A stretch of DNA of 64,000 nucleotides, taken from the NCBI RefSeq assembly GCF_040812395.1, contig NZ_JBFNXH010000011.1, positions 62,001 to 126,000 of the forward strand, in the 5' to 3' direction. Both the position numbers and the translations under genes were made by a program. Each line of letters opens with the position of its first letter. Position 1 is the first letter of the stretch. This stretch comes from Paenibacillus_E sp040812395 (GTDB lineage: Bacteria > Bacillota > Bacilli > Paenibacillales > NBRC-103111). This document shows positions 50,243-58,752 of this stretch, piece after piece. The notes beneath the pieces were generated by a model. That model was not told the DNA's origin, ran no database searches, and saw nothing but the letters and a program-made list of their open reading frames with translations.

Positions 50243-50725
50243 TTAATACACCATCTCCGCCGAACCCTTGATGCTCCAGGAAATAGGCTGTAATACCGCA
50301 TAAGTTCGCGGAAATTCCAGACGAACAATCATAATAACGCCCGGCCTATTTAATGTGACTGAATATCCATATTCCGCATTCGAATACGTATATGGGAATT
50401 CTTCCCCATCGTTAACCACCTTAAATAATTCCAACGCGACCCGCGACCGCAAAAACGTACCAGGCAGCGGATTATTGCTGCCATCTAACCGCAAATTAGT
50501 TTGCAAATAACGAAGCGCTTCAGTTTTTGCACGGCTTTCTTCAATTGAATGGATACCCAGAGCAAGTTTCTCTTGGTCGCTTTGCTGAGCAGCCGCATGC
50601 GCTGCGCGATTCAACGCATACTTCCCTTGAAAAAGCGTATGCATAGCCACCTCCTCATCCGTTTGCAACGCATACATCGCCAAATAAACGACACTCATTA
50701 AGATCAACAGCAACAGCTTATACAT
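50243..50725 (-). CDS. Tad-locus pseudopilin-like membrane-anchored protein (second)
   Basis: A 160-aa protein with one N-terminal membrane helix (LLLLILMSVVYLAMYAL) and an extracellular remainder with no known motif (LRLDGSNNPLPGTFLRSRVA, YSNAEYGYSVTLNRPGVIMI). It is the last gene of the Tad-type operon, 9 bp after the preceding gene. By position and topology it resembles TadE/TadF-like minor pilins of Gram-positive Tad loci; sequence alone does not name it. Confidence 0.6.
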   Translation of the reverse strand: MYKLLLLILMSVVYLAMYALQTDEEVAMHTLFQGKYALNRAAHAAAQQSDQEKLALGIHSIEESRAKTEALRYLQTNLRLDGSNNPLPGTFLRSRVALELFKVVNDGEEFPYTYSNAEYGYSVTLNRPGVIMIVRLEFPRTYAVLQPISWSIKGSAEMVY

Positions 50726-50734
50726 CGCATCTCC

Positions 50735-51160
50735 TCAGGGCACATATTCGCTCATCTTCATACCCGCTGCACCCATACGATCCGTTTGAGCGGGAACCGC
50801 AATACCGGCAAGTTGATCAATGACGAAAAGCCGATGATAGGGGTAGGTAAGCTTCAACGACAATCCCACCCCTCTCCAAACTGGCAGACCTGCATGGGTT
50901 CCATCTGCTCCAGAAGTCGTTGTGACTGTATAAACCAAATCAGTAGGCTCAAACCCTCTGGCCTTCATGCGGTCTTTAGAGTCATTAATCATCGTTTGAT
51001 TAATATAGCCATGACTGCCGTTAGAACCAATTTCGAGCAAATAATCGACCTCTTTTTGCAGAAGCGCTTGCCGAACAATGATAACGTGCTTATACACGGG
51101 TGCGAACATGAACCAACACAAAAGCGCAGCGAATAAAATGAAGACAAGAATCTGTTTCAT
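50735..51160 (-). CDS. Tad-locus pseudopilin-like membrane-anchored protein (first)
   Basis: A 141-aa protein with an N-terminal membrane helix (ILVFILFAALLCWFMFAPVY) and an extracellular part (VIIVRQALLQKEVDYLLEIG, SHGYINQTMINDSKDRMKAR). Its ATG overlaps the stop of the preceding small gene as ATGA, so translation is coupled. It is likely a minor pilin or TadE-like assembly factor, inferred from operon position. Confidence 0.6.
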   Translation of the reverse strand: MKQILVFILFAALLCWFMFAPVYKHVIIVRQALLQKEVDYLLEIGSNGSHGYINQTMINDSKDRMKARGFEPTDLVYTVTTTSGADGTHAGLPVWRGVGLSLKLTYPYHRLFVIDQLAGIAVPAQTDRMGAAGMKMSEYVP

Positions 51161-51303
51161 GGATCGATCTGTTGGATTGTCTCATTGATTTTTGCCCCGC
51201 TGTCCCAAACCTGCTGCCGTGTCCCTGCACTTCCGCTTACGACATTGATATAAATGACAATCACCGCCATCATTAGCATCACTGAAATAAGAATAGATCT
51301 CAC
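51157..51303 (-). CDS. Small Flp-pilin-like protein 2 (48 aa)
   Basis: An ORF of 48 codons with a GTG start behind AAGGGTAGCT. It reads MRSILISVMLMMAVIVIYIN then VVSGSAGTRQQVWDSGAKIN: one N-terminal hydrophobic helix and a short polar tail. It parallels the preceding 49-aa gene (MRNILIT against MRSILIS), so the two are paralogues. Its stop overlaps the next start (ATGA). In a Tad operon such short single-helix proteins are likely pilins. No leader-peptide glycine is obvious, so the processing is unclear. Confidence 0.65.
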   Translation of the reverse strand: MRSILISVMLMMAVIVIYINVVSGSAGTRQQVWDSGAKINETIQQIDP

Positions 51304-51311
51304 AGCTACCC

Positions 51312-51461
51312 TTAAGGCTGCAAAGCTGCAATGTTCGTATTCGCTTTCGTTCCATGTGTTTCAATATTTTTCTTCATGCCTGTAGAACCATCATTAATAA
51401 TGGTTGTAAAAAGTACCGCCACTACAATCAGCATCATTACCGTAATTAGAATATTCCTCAT
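51312..51461 (-). CDS. Small Flp-pilin-like protein 1 (49 aa)
   Basis: An ORF of 49 codons with GAGGGAAGAT before the ATG. It reads MRNILITVMMLIVVAVLFTT then IINDGSTGMKKNIETHGTKA: a single hydrophobic N-terminal helix followed by a hydrophilic tail. It sits between tadC (16 bp) and its paralogue (8 bp). Its size and shape fit an Flp-type major pilin of a Gram-positive Tad system. The identification is by context and topology. Confidence 0.65.
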   Translation of the reverse strand: MRNILITVMMLIVVAVLFTTIINDGSTGMKKNIETHGTKANTNIAALQP

Positions 51462-51477
51462 ATCTTCCCTCTTCCAA

Positions 51478-52377
51478 TTAGTTAATCATCTCAAATAAGC
51501 GTTGTCCCTCCGCGATCCATGGGTACATGAATACTCGAAACGTATTCAGAATCGGCAGCCCCGCCAACACAAACAGCACATACGAGACCGTTTCCTTTCG
51601 GCTATCGCGGACAAGCTCCATTTTCTCTTTATAATCTTGAATTCTTTGCTTCAACAGCTCATAATAGCTGCCATGTTCATTCAGCCTTAATGCGTTTAAG
51701 GTCTCGCTAAAGCTGTATGCTTCATCGGTTCCAAGCCTTATTTTAAAACGATGAATCGCTGCCTCCGCATCCTGATACCATTCATTGAGCATCTCCTGAA
51801 ATAACGGTCTAATCGATCTTGTCTGATGGGCGCATAAACTAAGCTTTCCATGTAAATTCATGTGAGAATCATTGTAATAAAGAAGATGATGGCTAACGAC
51901 ATAAATTTCTTTGACGATCCGATGAGCTCTCTGCTCCTTTAACAGATGAAGCATTTTCTTATCGAATAGAAGGAAGACCAGGCAGCATCCGGCAACGGTC
52001 ATGATATAAATCGGGTGCACATGAAGTATAAATAACGTAAATCTGAAACTCAGGTATCCTCCAAGCTCTGCTGCGAACACCCCGGCTATGAATAGCCGCC
52101 TGCTTCCCTCATACACAGCACCGTCTATGCGAATGCCGCATCCATACAGCAGTTGCTGTTTCTCTTCCACACTTTTGCTATTCATACCAAGCAATTTGGT
52201 TAGCCATGGGGGAAACTGTGCTTGTTGAAGCACGCGTTTTACATGCAAGGACCTCCATCTCTTGGCACGGACAGGCACTCGAAGAAGGATATGATACAAA
52301 GCAGTCATCATAAGCACAAATAGCAGCACATTCGAAGCTATTTGCAAAATAAATAGTTGTTTGCTTTCAATAACCAA
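51478..52377 (-). CDS. tadC: Tad pilus inner-membrane platform protein TadC-like
   Basis: A 299-aa integral membrane protein with a type II secretion F-like domain and hydrophobic segments at the N terminus, near residues 95-145, and at the C terminus (YVLFVLAGLPILNTFRVF). It pairs with the TadB-like product of the upstream gene to form the assembly platform above the ATPase. The gap to tadB is 9 bp. Sequence conservation in this family is low, so the name rests on order and topology. Confidence 0.75.
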   Translation of the reverse strand: MVIESKQLFILQIASNVLLFVLMMTALYHILLRVPVRAKRWRSLHVKRVLQQAQFPPWLTKLLGMNSKSVEEKQQLLYGCGIRIDGAVYEGSRRLFIAGVFAAELGGYLSFRFTLFILHVHPIYIMTVAGCCLVFLLFDKKMLHLLKEQRAHRIVKEIYVVSHHLLYYNDSHMNLHGKLSLCAHQTRSIRPLFQEMLNEWYQDAEAAIHRFKIRLGTDEAYSFSETLNALRLNEHGSYYELLKQRIQDYKEKMELVRDSRKETVSYVLFVLAGLPILNTFRVFMYPWIAEGQRLFEMIN

Positions 52378-52386
52378 TCCACAACC

Positions 52387-53319
52387 TCACATTCTTCTCA
52401 ACGATAAATAAATGCCCATAAGAAACGAGACGAAAATGAGCAGCAGCGCATCCAGCAGCATGTCACGGCCAACAGGGTCCAGCATGTAGTAGACATACGC
52501 ATTATCCGCATTCACTTTAAAATTAATAAACAGAAATAATGCAAGGAACAAGATGGGTGTAAAATTCGCGATACGAATTTCCAAAAGCCGATTTCTTTCT
52601 AATTGATCGGCGCGCTGCGCTTTTCGCATATCGACAATTAACTCCTTTAAGCTTTCCCCGACGAAACTGCCCTCCGTCAAAGCGACACGAACGATTCCGA
52701 CAAAATAGTCCGCCCACGTATGGCCTAGAGCAATAGCAAAAATCCGTAAGCTCTCCTCCGTCTCTCGTTGAGTCATTAAATTTCGATATAAATGCTCGAA
52801 CACGGGCTTGATTGGATACAGAATTCGATCTTCTTCTAGGCAAAATTTGAGCGCGATTTTCATGTTTTTGTTAGGGTCAATCATATAGTACTGATAAAAG
52901 ACCTCCACCGCAGGCAAAAACTCCAGCCTCGTTTGTAAACGAACACTCAGCAGCTTCAAACGCAGCAGCATATAAGGCAGCGATACACATATTGACGTGA
53001 CAACCACGACGCCTTTCAAAGTCTGGAAGCCTATCATACCTACAAGCAAGCCCGTTACAAATAAAATGATCGATAACAAGATCATCGCATTCATGCTCAA
53101 TCTGGATTCGACGGACTCCATCATCTCCTTAACATGTCTATAAAAACGACTTCTTTTCCCCAAATATTCACTAAATCTGCTTCCAATCGTCGATTGTTTG
53201 ACATAATGGAGTCTGTATCTGGCTTTACGCTGTCGGATCAGTGATTGGAGGATGGAATGAAGAAACACATAACACAGCAAAAACAGCAGGAAAAGAAATA
53301 AATACTTGGCGAAAACCAT
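52387..53319 (-). CDS. tadB: Tad pilus inner-membrane platform protein TadB-like
   Basis: A 310-aa membrane protein. It has an N-terminal helix, a pair of helices near residues 78-115, a central cytoplasmic T2SSF-like domain (EVFYQYYMIDPNKNMKIALK, MTQRETEESLRIFAIALGHT, GEFVGESLKEL-like GSFVGESLKELIVDMR) and two C-terminal helices. It follows the TadA ATPase by 4 bp, and the TadC-like gene comes next. This is the normal order of a Tad secretion apparatus. Confidence 0.8.
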   Translation of the reverse strand: MVFAKYLFLFLLFLLCYVFLHSILQSLIRQRKARYRLHYVKQSTIGSRFSEYLGKRSRFYRHVKEMMESVESRLSMNAMILLSIILFVTGLLVGMIGFQTLKGVVVVTSICVSLPYMLLRLKLLSVRLQTRLEFLPAVEVFYQYYMIDPNKNMKIALKFCLEEDRILYPIKPVFEHLYRNLMTQRETEESLRIFAIALGHTWADYFVGIVRVALTEGSFVGESLKELIVDMRKAQRADQLERNRLLEIRIANFTPILFLALFLFINFKVNADNAYVYYMLDPVGRDMLLDALLLIFVSFLMGIYLSLRRM

Positions 53320-53323
53320 CCTA

Positions 53324-54757
53324 CTATTCGCCTTCTTTCTTAATAAAATCGAGCTTCGTCAGCACAGTAAGACTCTCTGGGTCATGTTTAACTATTTTTT
53401 GCGATGCACGTTGCGACAATTTCCCGGGAAATGTCCATCGTTCTGTGAAATTGTCATAAAGTGCGAGATTCGTAACATGAACCTCACCATTTTCGAAACG
53501 ATATTCGCCAATTCGCACAATTTTTCTTTTTCCATGAACAACAGCCATCTGAAGCCCGATTTGTGTAACATATTCGGTAATTCGCTTCGTTAATCGTGTC
53601 GGATTCATTCCCCTGCCATCCAGCATACACATATCCGTTATCGCTTCGGGCACATCTTCCAATTCATTCACATGGACTGATGTAATGCTGCCTTCATGCC
53701 CACGGGTACATGCCCGCACATACAAGTTGGCGTCCTCGTCGCGAATCTCGGCATGGCAAATGCGCTTAGGGGATTGTCTTAGCGCTAATTTGAAAGCCTG
53801 CAAGCCAGAATGTCTGGAATCTTCCTCATCGATCTCATATTCAACAATATTTTTACTTGGGAAATCCCGCTTCAGATTCAATTCGAACCTCGATTCGATT
53901 GTAATGATTCTTTCGTTATCGTCCATTTCGGCAATAATCGCCTTGATTAAATTGGTTTTACCCGAATTGGTCGGACCAATAACAACCATATTGAAGTAGG
54001 AACGGATAAGACAGAACAGCAAGTCTTTCATGCGTTCATCCAACGTCGCAAGCTCAGGTCCGGCTAGAGACACTAGATCGAATCGTTTGATTGTATAAAA
54101 ACGGATCGTCAAGGTCGGTTCAGCCGTAAACCCGAAGCCCGTCATCGTCACGCGTGAACCGTCGAGCAAAACAACTTCTGCCCACCGCTTTCTGGGATTT
54201 AAAGTATCGTTATTAAAGAGCACTAAATTTTGCTGAATCCGTTCCAAATCCTTCACCGTCGGCAGCATGTAAGGCGACGGCACGGCAACTCCGCTCCGCA
54301 CCTCAAAAATCTGTTTGCCTACAACTTGTATTTCCTCAAGTCCTTCCTTATGCTTCAGCACCAGTTCCAGTATATTAAGCCCGATAATTTCAGCAAATAT
54401 AGCTTCGGGCAAGGTCTCGTAGCTGCTCGCGCGCGGTGGGACATCGGAGAGCCTGCGTTTTGCTACAAGATCGTGAATAAGGGCAAGCAGCTTGCTCCGA
54501 TCCTCTTCATAGCCCAGAATAGCTCGATTCAGCGTTTCATTATACAACTGCTTTTCCTCTTCATTTCTCCCCCTGACGGTTACAAGCTCACTTCGAATAT
54601 CCTGAACCCATTGGTTAAAAACAGCATCGCCATGCGTTTGTTCTTCGGTGTGGGTCGATCGAAAACTGAGATCTTCATGAGCTCCATTGCCCACAGCGGC
54701 CTCTTCACCTCTACGCTCATGCATATAAGTGACGATTGAAAACCTATTCACATTCAC
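53324..54757 (-). CDS. tadA: Tad pilus assembly ATPase TadA/CpaF
   Basis: A 477-aa secretion ATPase of the VirB11/CpaF class. Walker A is GPTNSGKT, followed by an Asp box in IITIESRFELNL, Walker B region with RICHAEIRDEDA, and the His box GHEGSITSVHVNELEDV. An N-terminal helical region (about 1-110) precedes the catalytic part. It energises pilus assembly at the cytoplasmic face. It stands between the CpaE-like and TadB-like genes. Identification is secure for the family. Confidence 0.93.
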   Translation of the reverse strand: MNVNRFSIVTYMHERRGEEAAVGNGAHEDLSFRSTHTEEQTHGDAVFNQWVQDIRSELVTVRGRNEEEKQLYNETLNRAILGYEEDRSKLLALIHDLVAKRRLSDVPPRASSYETLPEAIFAEIIGLNILELVLKHKEGLEEIQVVGKQIFEVRSGVAVPSPYMLPTVKDLERIQQNLVLFNNDTLNPRKRWAEVVLLDGSRVTMTGFGFTAEPTLTIRFYTIKRFDLVSLAGPELATLDERMKDLLFCLIRSYFNMVVIGPTNSGKTNLIKAIIAEMDDNERIITIESRFELNLKRDFPSKNIVEYEIDEEDSRHSGLQAFKLALRQSPKRICHAEIRDEDANLYVRACTRGHEGSITSVHVNELEDVPEAITDMCMLDGRGMNPTRLTKRITEYVTQIGLQMAVVHGKRKIVRIGEYRFENGEVHVTNLALYDNFTERWTFPGKLSQRASQKIVKHDPESLTVLTKLDFIKKEGE

Positions 54758-54781
54758 GTCCTCTCGCTCCTCTCAATTCGC

Positions 54782-56017
54782 TTAGGTCGCCGCTCGATGA
54801 CCAGCGAACATTTTTCGGAACCAAGTCGCCTGTCGCAAGCTTACTTTTCGCGGAAGCTGATAGAAATCAATGAACTTGCGCGAGATAGCTCCAACTTCTT
54901 CTCGCATCACATGGCCAGGGACGAACAGATCGAGCAGTTTGCCTTGATTGCAGCGGGCAAGCGCATCTCCATGTTTGGAAATTTGGCCGATTAGATGAAG
55001 TTGAGTCTCCTTGCGAATATCTTTGATCGTGAATTCATCTCCTTTGGAAGTAGGGTCTGCCTGAACAGCAATTAGTTCAAAAGCGTCGGGTTGAAGTCCG
55101 AAGACAGAACCAACCTGTCTGATCCACCTCGAGAAATCTTCTTGAAATTGGGCGATATCCGGCGTGGTTACAACAATTCTCGTGTCAGCTTCCAAAAGGC
55201 TGCAAACCGTTGCCGCATTATCCCAATATGCGTTTACCTCCACTACACAGACATCAAAGGCTGCTCTTGCTACTCGCAATAAATGAATAATTTCAGATGG
55301 CGTAAAAAATTCTGCCTGCTCTCGGAGCATATTCCCATACATTACATACAGGCCAGGTATGTCTTTTAATTTATCGGAGACATGCAGTAACCTGTCAGCC
55401 TTAAGGCTTTGAGCTTTTAACTCCGCCCTCAGGCCGTCCAACGTAAATGCATGGTCATCTCGGCCAAGATAACGATGAAGCTTTGAACTTTTTAGGTTGA
55501 GGCATATGTAACCGATCTTCGCAGTGGTTTCCTGCGCTAAAGCATACGCTGTACCGAACGATGTTAAGGTAGCGCCAATATTCGGCGTCGATCCGACAAA
55601 CGTAATCAATTTGCCCGACGGCTGCTGATACTTATGCTCTGGCGTCATCCCATCGACCCAAGCATGGATTTCATCAGCTATCACCGCCGTACTGCGCCCG
55701 GGTTGAATAAAGTCAATCTGCTTCAATTTGCACATTTTCACATACTTCTCATTTACAGTGACATCGTGATAGTTCGAGAGCAGCAAAATGAATTTCATCT
55801 CAAGATACTGCTTCTTTAAGTGATCTAGCCATTCCTCCAATACCCCAAAATCCATTCGCCTATCCGAAATGATGGCATGTGAATAAGCAGCTTTGCTTAA
55901 TTCTTGATTCAGCTCCTCCAAAGTCGGGCTTACCGTCCAGGCCATAGCTTGCTTGTAAACCACATTCGTAAGCTCATCAATAAGTCTTTCATCCGTTGAA
56001 AGCAATCCAATATTCAA
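54782..56017 (-). CDS. CpaE/TadZ-like localisation protein
   Basis: A 411-aa protein with an N-terminal receiver-like region (MNIGLLSTDERLIDELTNVV, AIISDRRMDFGVLEEWL) and a C-terminal ParA/MinD-like domain. The P-loop position reads FVGSTPNIGATLTS, without the usual lysine, so ATP binding is probably impaired or atypical, as in several TadZ proteins. CpaE/TadZ proteins place the Tad machinery in the cell. It lies between the CpaB-like and TadA genes, 24 bp before tadA. Confidence 0.8.
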   Translation of the reverse strand: MNIGLLSTDERLIDELTNVVYKQAMAWTVSPTLEELNQELSKAAYSHAIISDRRMDFGVLEEWLDHLKKQYLEMKFILLLSNYHDVTVNEKYVKMCKLKQIDFIQPGRSTAVIADEIHAWVDGMTPEHKYQQPSGKLITFVGSTPNIGATLTSFGTAYALAQETTAKIGYICLNLKSSKLHRYLGRDDHAFTLDGLRAELKAQSLKADRLLHVSDKLKDIPGLYVMYGNMLREQAEFFTPSEIIHLLRVARAAFDVCVVEVNAYWDNAATVCSLLEADTRIVVTTPDIAQFQEDFSRWIRQVGSVFGLQPDAFELIAVQADPTSKGDEFTIKDIRKETQLHLIGQISKHGDALARCNQGKLLDLFVPGHVMREEVGAISRKFIDFYQLPRKVSLRQATWFRKMFAGHRAAT

Positions 56018-56032
56018 ATCTCATTCCTCCTT

Positions 56033-56740
56033 TCATTGGGGTTCGAGTATAGAAGTAGCGCTGAATGCGATGACCAGTTTTGACTTTTTCGTGCTGCAAA
56101 GCCGATCGATCTCCAACCATTCCTCCTCTTTCAGATTTAAATTAATTTGGTCAATAGCACCGTTAGCTTCTAATCTAGACGCGTACATTTTTTCCGTATC
56201 GCCGTCCACTTTGGACTGTAAGTTAGAATTTTTGGGATTATCGACCTCCACATTGGCAGATGACTTCACCGAAGCGACGGTTATTTCCTGATCCAGCAGT
56301 TTACGTGAACTGCCATCAGATGCAGATAAGTAGACCCTCACACGATCCCCGGCTCGTATCCCATTCGATACAGACAGTACATATTCTTTCGGAATCTGAA
56401 AGGTAGCCTGCCGATCATTTGGCAATAGATGATACCGATTCACTTTCCATTTAAGAATGGGTTCATGCGTCCCAAGAGGGATAAGTGCTTCCTGACCAAC
56501 AATTTCTTTCGCATCTGTAATCATGCTGTTCGTGTAGCTTCCCTTCTGCACGGCTCTTAGCTCAACCATATCACTGCTAATCATCGTCCCGGCGCGGATA
56601 AAGTCTTTGGGAACAACAACCTGCATCGTCTGCTGCAGTTCCACCTGATACACTTGCAAAACGTACACAACGTACACGAGCACCCCAGCCAGCGCCGCAG
56701 CGATCAAACTAATAAGCAGGCTTCTCCTGCTGCGATTCAA
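56033..56740 (-). CDS. cpaB: CpaB/RcpC-like SAF-domain pilus protein
   Basis: About 235 aa. It has an N-terminal membrane helix (SLLISLIAAALAGVLVYVVY) and a SAF-type domain (VVVPKDFIRAGTMISSDMVE, IVGQEALIPLGTHEPILKWK), the pattern of CpaB proteins that guide the pilus through the envelope. I place the start at TTG 56740 (reads MNRSRRSLL) because AAGGGGGTGA, nine of ten to the ideal anti-16S match, ends five bases upstream. In-frame ATGs further upstream (for example 56800) lie inside a terminator-like hairpin and have no ribosome binding site. It is the first gene of the Tad operon. Confidence 0.78.
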   Translation of the reverse strand: MNRSRRSLLISLIAAALAGVLVYVVYVLQVYQVELQQTMQVVVPKDFIRAGTMISSDMVELRAVQKGSYTNSMITDAKEIVGQEALIPLGTHEPILKWKVNRYHLLPNDRQATFQIPKEYVLSVSNGIRAGDRVRVYLSASDGSSRKLLDQEITVASVKSSANVEVDNPKNSNLQSKVDGDTEKMYASRLEANGAIDQINLNLKEEEWLEIDRLCSTKKSKLVIAFSATSILEPQ

Positions 56741-56766
56741 ATACCTCACCCCCTTCCCTCTTGCTT

Positions 56767-56817
56767 CAAAATAAAAAGAACGCAAACCTCGGACATTCAT
56801 CCGAAATTTGCGTTCTT
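56767..56817 (-). promoter_or_regulatory. Leader terminator (putative attenuator) of the tad operon
   Basis: On the minus strand AAGAACGCAAA (56817-56807) pairs perfectly with TTTGCGTTCTT (56786-56776); an inner CGGA/TCCG stem closes the loop. A TTTTTATTTT tract follows at once. It sits between the promoter and the cpaB ribosome binding site, so transcripts would stop here unless read-through is favoured. Confidence 0.7.
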
Positions 56818-56859
56818 CGCAAACCAAGATATGGCTATAAGTGCATTTGTGATATGTTT

Positions 56860-56888
56860 AAAATAGCATATGATCTTCCATTTTTCAA
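56860..56888 (-). promoter_or_regulatory. Probable promoter of the tad operon
   Basis: Minus-strand TTGAAA (56888-56883), a 17-bp spacer and TATTTT (56865-56860). Transcription would start near 56853, about 35 bases before the leader hairpin. Confidence 0.5.
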
Positions 56889-57168
56889 CATATTCTTACA
56901 AAAAGACAATTAGAGTGAATAAATGGGGGAATAGCAGCCTAAATGCACTGGGTGCATACCCCTGATTCGCGAACGTTGAAGAGTACTTCCGAGTGTTCTC
57001 TATCGGCAAGTAAAATTCCAAACGATTTTCATCTGAGCACGCATATGCACGCTATCCCCTTAACTCAGAAAGACGCCTTAAGTTAATTGAGGCTATCCAA
57101 CCTGAGCCTAAGGGATAGTAAGATGAGCATGCGGTTGCCAATACATCACGCAAGCTACATTTAGCTGG
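56889..57168. other. Intergenic interval between tad promoter and PfkB gene
   Basis: About 280 bp with no ORF of note. A loose CTATCC/GGATAG pairing (57093-57118) lies after the PfkB stop and could be a weak terminator. Nothing else stands out. Confidence 0.4.
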
Positions 57169-58131
57169 CTAGCCCTGTACCTCCGCGAGCGTAGGCAATG
57201 CGGGAATAGCGCCCCTGCGGGTGATCGTAATCGCGCCAACGCGGTTGGCGAACGTGAACACCCGCTCCGCGGCTCCGGCTTCGCCGAGCGCGTCAACGAT
57301 CGTAGCTGGCGTAGCGCCAAGCGCCACCAGCTGGAAGAGCATGCCGCCGACGAAGCTATCGCCGGCGCCAGTCGTATCCACGGCCGCCGCAGGCTGGCCG
57401 GGTATGACCACATCCTGCCGTGCGGTCACGACACGGCAGCCCTGCGGTCCCAAGGTGATGACAATCACCTTGGGACCGCGCTGCAGCAGCTGCTGCGCAC
57501 CTGTGGTCGCGTCTACGCCGAGGAGGAATTCGATTTCCTCCTCGCTCACTTTGACCACATCGGCCAGCGGCAGCTGTGCCAGAATCTCCGCCCGAGCAGC
57601 TTCAGGGCTCGGCCATAGCGCAAGGCGCACATTGGGGTCGTACGACACCAATGCGCCAAGCTCCCGAGCGCGGCGCGCAGCGTCCAGCGTCGCGGTGCGG
57701 CAAGGCTCGGCAATCAGCGACACCGAGCCGAAGTGATAGACCGCAGCGTCTTCCAGCCACGACGCCTCAACTTCGTCGGCGCGCAGCAGCATGTCCGCCG
57801 CCGGGTCGCGAAAAAACAAAAAGTCGCGCTCTCCATCCGCGCGCAGCGACACAAAAGCCAGACCGGTCTTCGCCTCCTCGGTCTGGATCACAGCTGTCTG
57901 CACGCCGACTTCGTCAAGCGTGCGCACCAAATAATCGCCGAATGGATCGCGGCCGATCTTCCCAATAAACCGCGCGTCGCCGCCCAACTTGGCGACAGCC
58001 GCAGCCACATTGGCCGGCGCTCCGCCCGCCGCCCGCCCAAAGCTCGCGACGTCTGCCAACGCCTGCCCGTTGACGTCAGGCACAAAATCAATTAATAACT
58101 CACCCAAACAAACAATATAACGCTTGTCCAT
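57169..58131 (-). CDS. PfkB family sugar kinase (fructokinase-like)
   Basis: A 320-aa ribokinase-fold enzyme phosphorylating a sugar with ATP. The N-terminal signature GGAPANVAAAVAKLGG and C-terminal DTTGAGDSFVGGML (catalytic Asp in GAGD) are both intact. YDPNVRLALWPS and KVSEEEIEFLLG are typical of fructokinases, but 2-keto-3-deoxygluconate kinase cannot be excluded. The start is ATG 58131 behind GAAGGGG; a TTG at 58140 is an alternative. It begins inside or directly after the TetR stop, so the two are co-transcribed. The gene is strikingly GC-rich. Confidence 0.9.
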   Translation of the reverse strand: MDKRYIVCLGELLIDFVPDVNGQALADVASFGRAAGGAPANVAAAVAKLGGDARFIGKIGRDPFGDYLVRTLDEVGVQTAVIQTEEAKTGLAFVSLRADGERDFLFFRDPAADMLLRADEVEASWLEDAAVYHFGSVSLIAEPCRTATLDAARRARELGALVSYDPNVRLALWPSPEAARAEILAQLPLADVVKVSEEEIEFLLGVDATTGAQQLLQRGPKVIVITLGPQGCRVVTARQDVVIPGQPAAAVDTTGAGDSFVGGMLFQLVALGATPATIVDALGEAGAAERVFTFANRVGAITITRRGAIPALPTLAEVQG

Positions 58132-58136
58132 TTCAT

Positions 58137-58733
58137 TCAATCCCCTTCTCTAACATATCCAAGTCCATTCATGATATATTGCGTCGTTTGTCTGATTAAG
58201 GTTTGCGTATCCGGACGCTCTTCTTTAAACAATATCTCGAAAAAATCCCTTTGTTTATAAAAAAACATCGAGCCCAACACAAACATAAGCGTACTATCCA
58301 AAGATTCAAAATGGAAGATGCCCTGCTGCCGCCCCTTATCTAGGAAATCTCTAACTTTCCCCCATACGGGATTCACAATTTCACGGATGCGTTCAACTCG
58401 CGGCGTTATCGTGATAATTTCCATCTGAATGATCGTAATAATCTCCACATCAACGCTTCGGATCATAACGACCTCTCTAATAATGGTTTGAATCCCGATA
58501 ACGGGATCTTCAATCGCGAAAAAATCCGCAAACTTAAAGCTCGGAAAAAATTGTTTAAATATTTCATGGAAAACGCTCTCTTTGCCGCCAAAATAATAGG
58601 AAACCAGAGCAACATTGGCCCTGGCCTCCTCGCATATTTGACGAACGCTTGTTGCGTCGTAACCATTCTTGGCAAAAAGCTTTTTAGCTGCAAGAAGAAT
58701 GCGCATTCGCATATCCAGTTCTTGATCGGTCAT
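58137..58733 (-). CDS. TetR family regulator of the exporter operon
   Basis: A 198-aa repressor with an N-terminal helix-turn-helix (ILLAAKKLFAKNGYDATSVRQICEEARANVALVSYYFGGKE) and a ligand-binding C-terminal half rich in Ile (VEIITIIQMEIITITPRVER). It lies 19 bp downstream of the YhgE/Pip-like gene and overlaps the start of the PfkB gene. Twin 16-bp palindromes in front of the first gene are its likely operators, giving negative feedback on its own operon. Confidence 0.9.
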   Translation of the reverse strand: MTDQELDMRMRILLAAKKLFAKNGYDATSVRQICEEARANVALVSYYFGGKESVFHEIFKQFFPSFKFADFFAIEDPVIGIQTIIREVVMIRSVDVEIITIIQMEIITITPRVERIREIVNPVWGKVRDFLDKGRQQGIFHFESLDSTLMFVLGSMFFYKQRDFFEILFKEERPDTQTLIRQTTQYIMNGLGYVREGD

Positions 58734-58752
58734 CGCTTACCCCCGATTCGAG

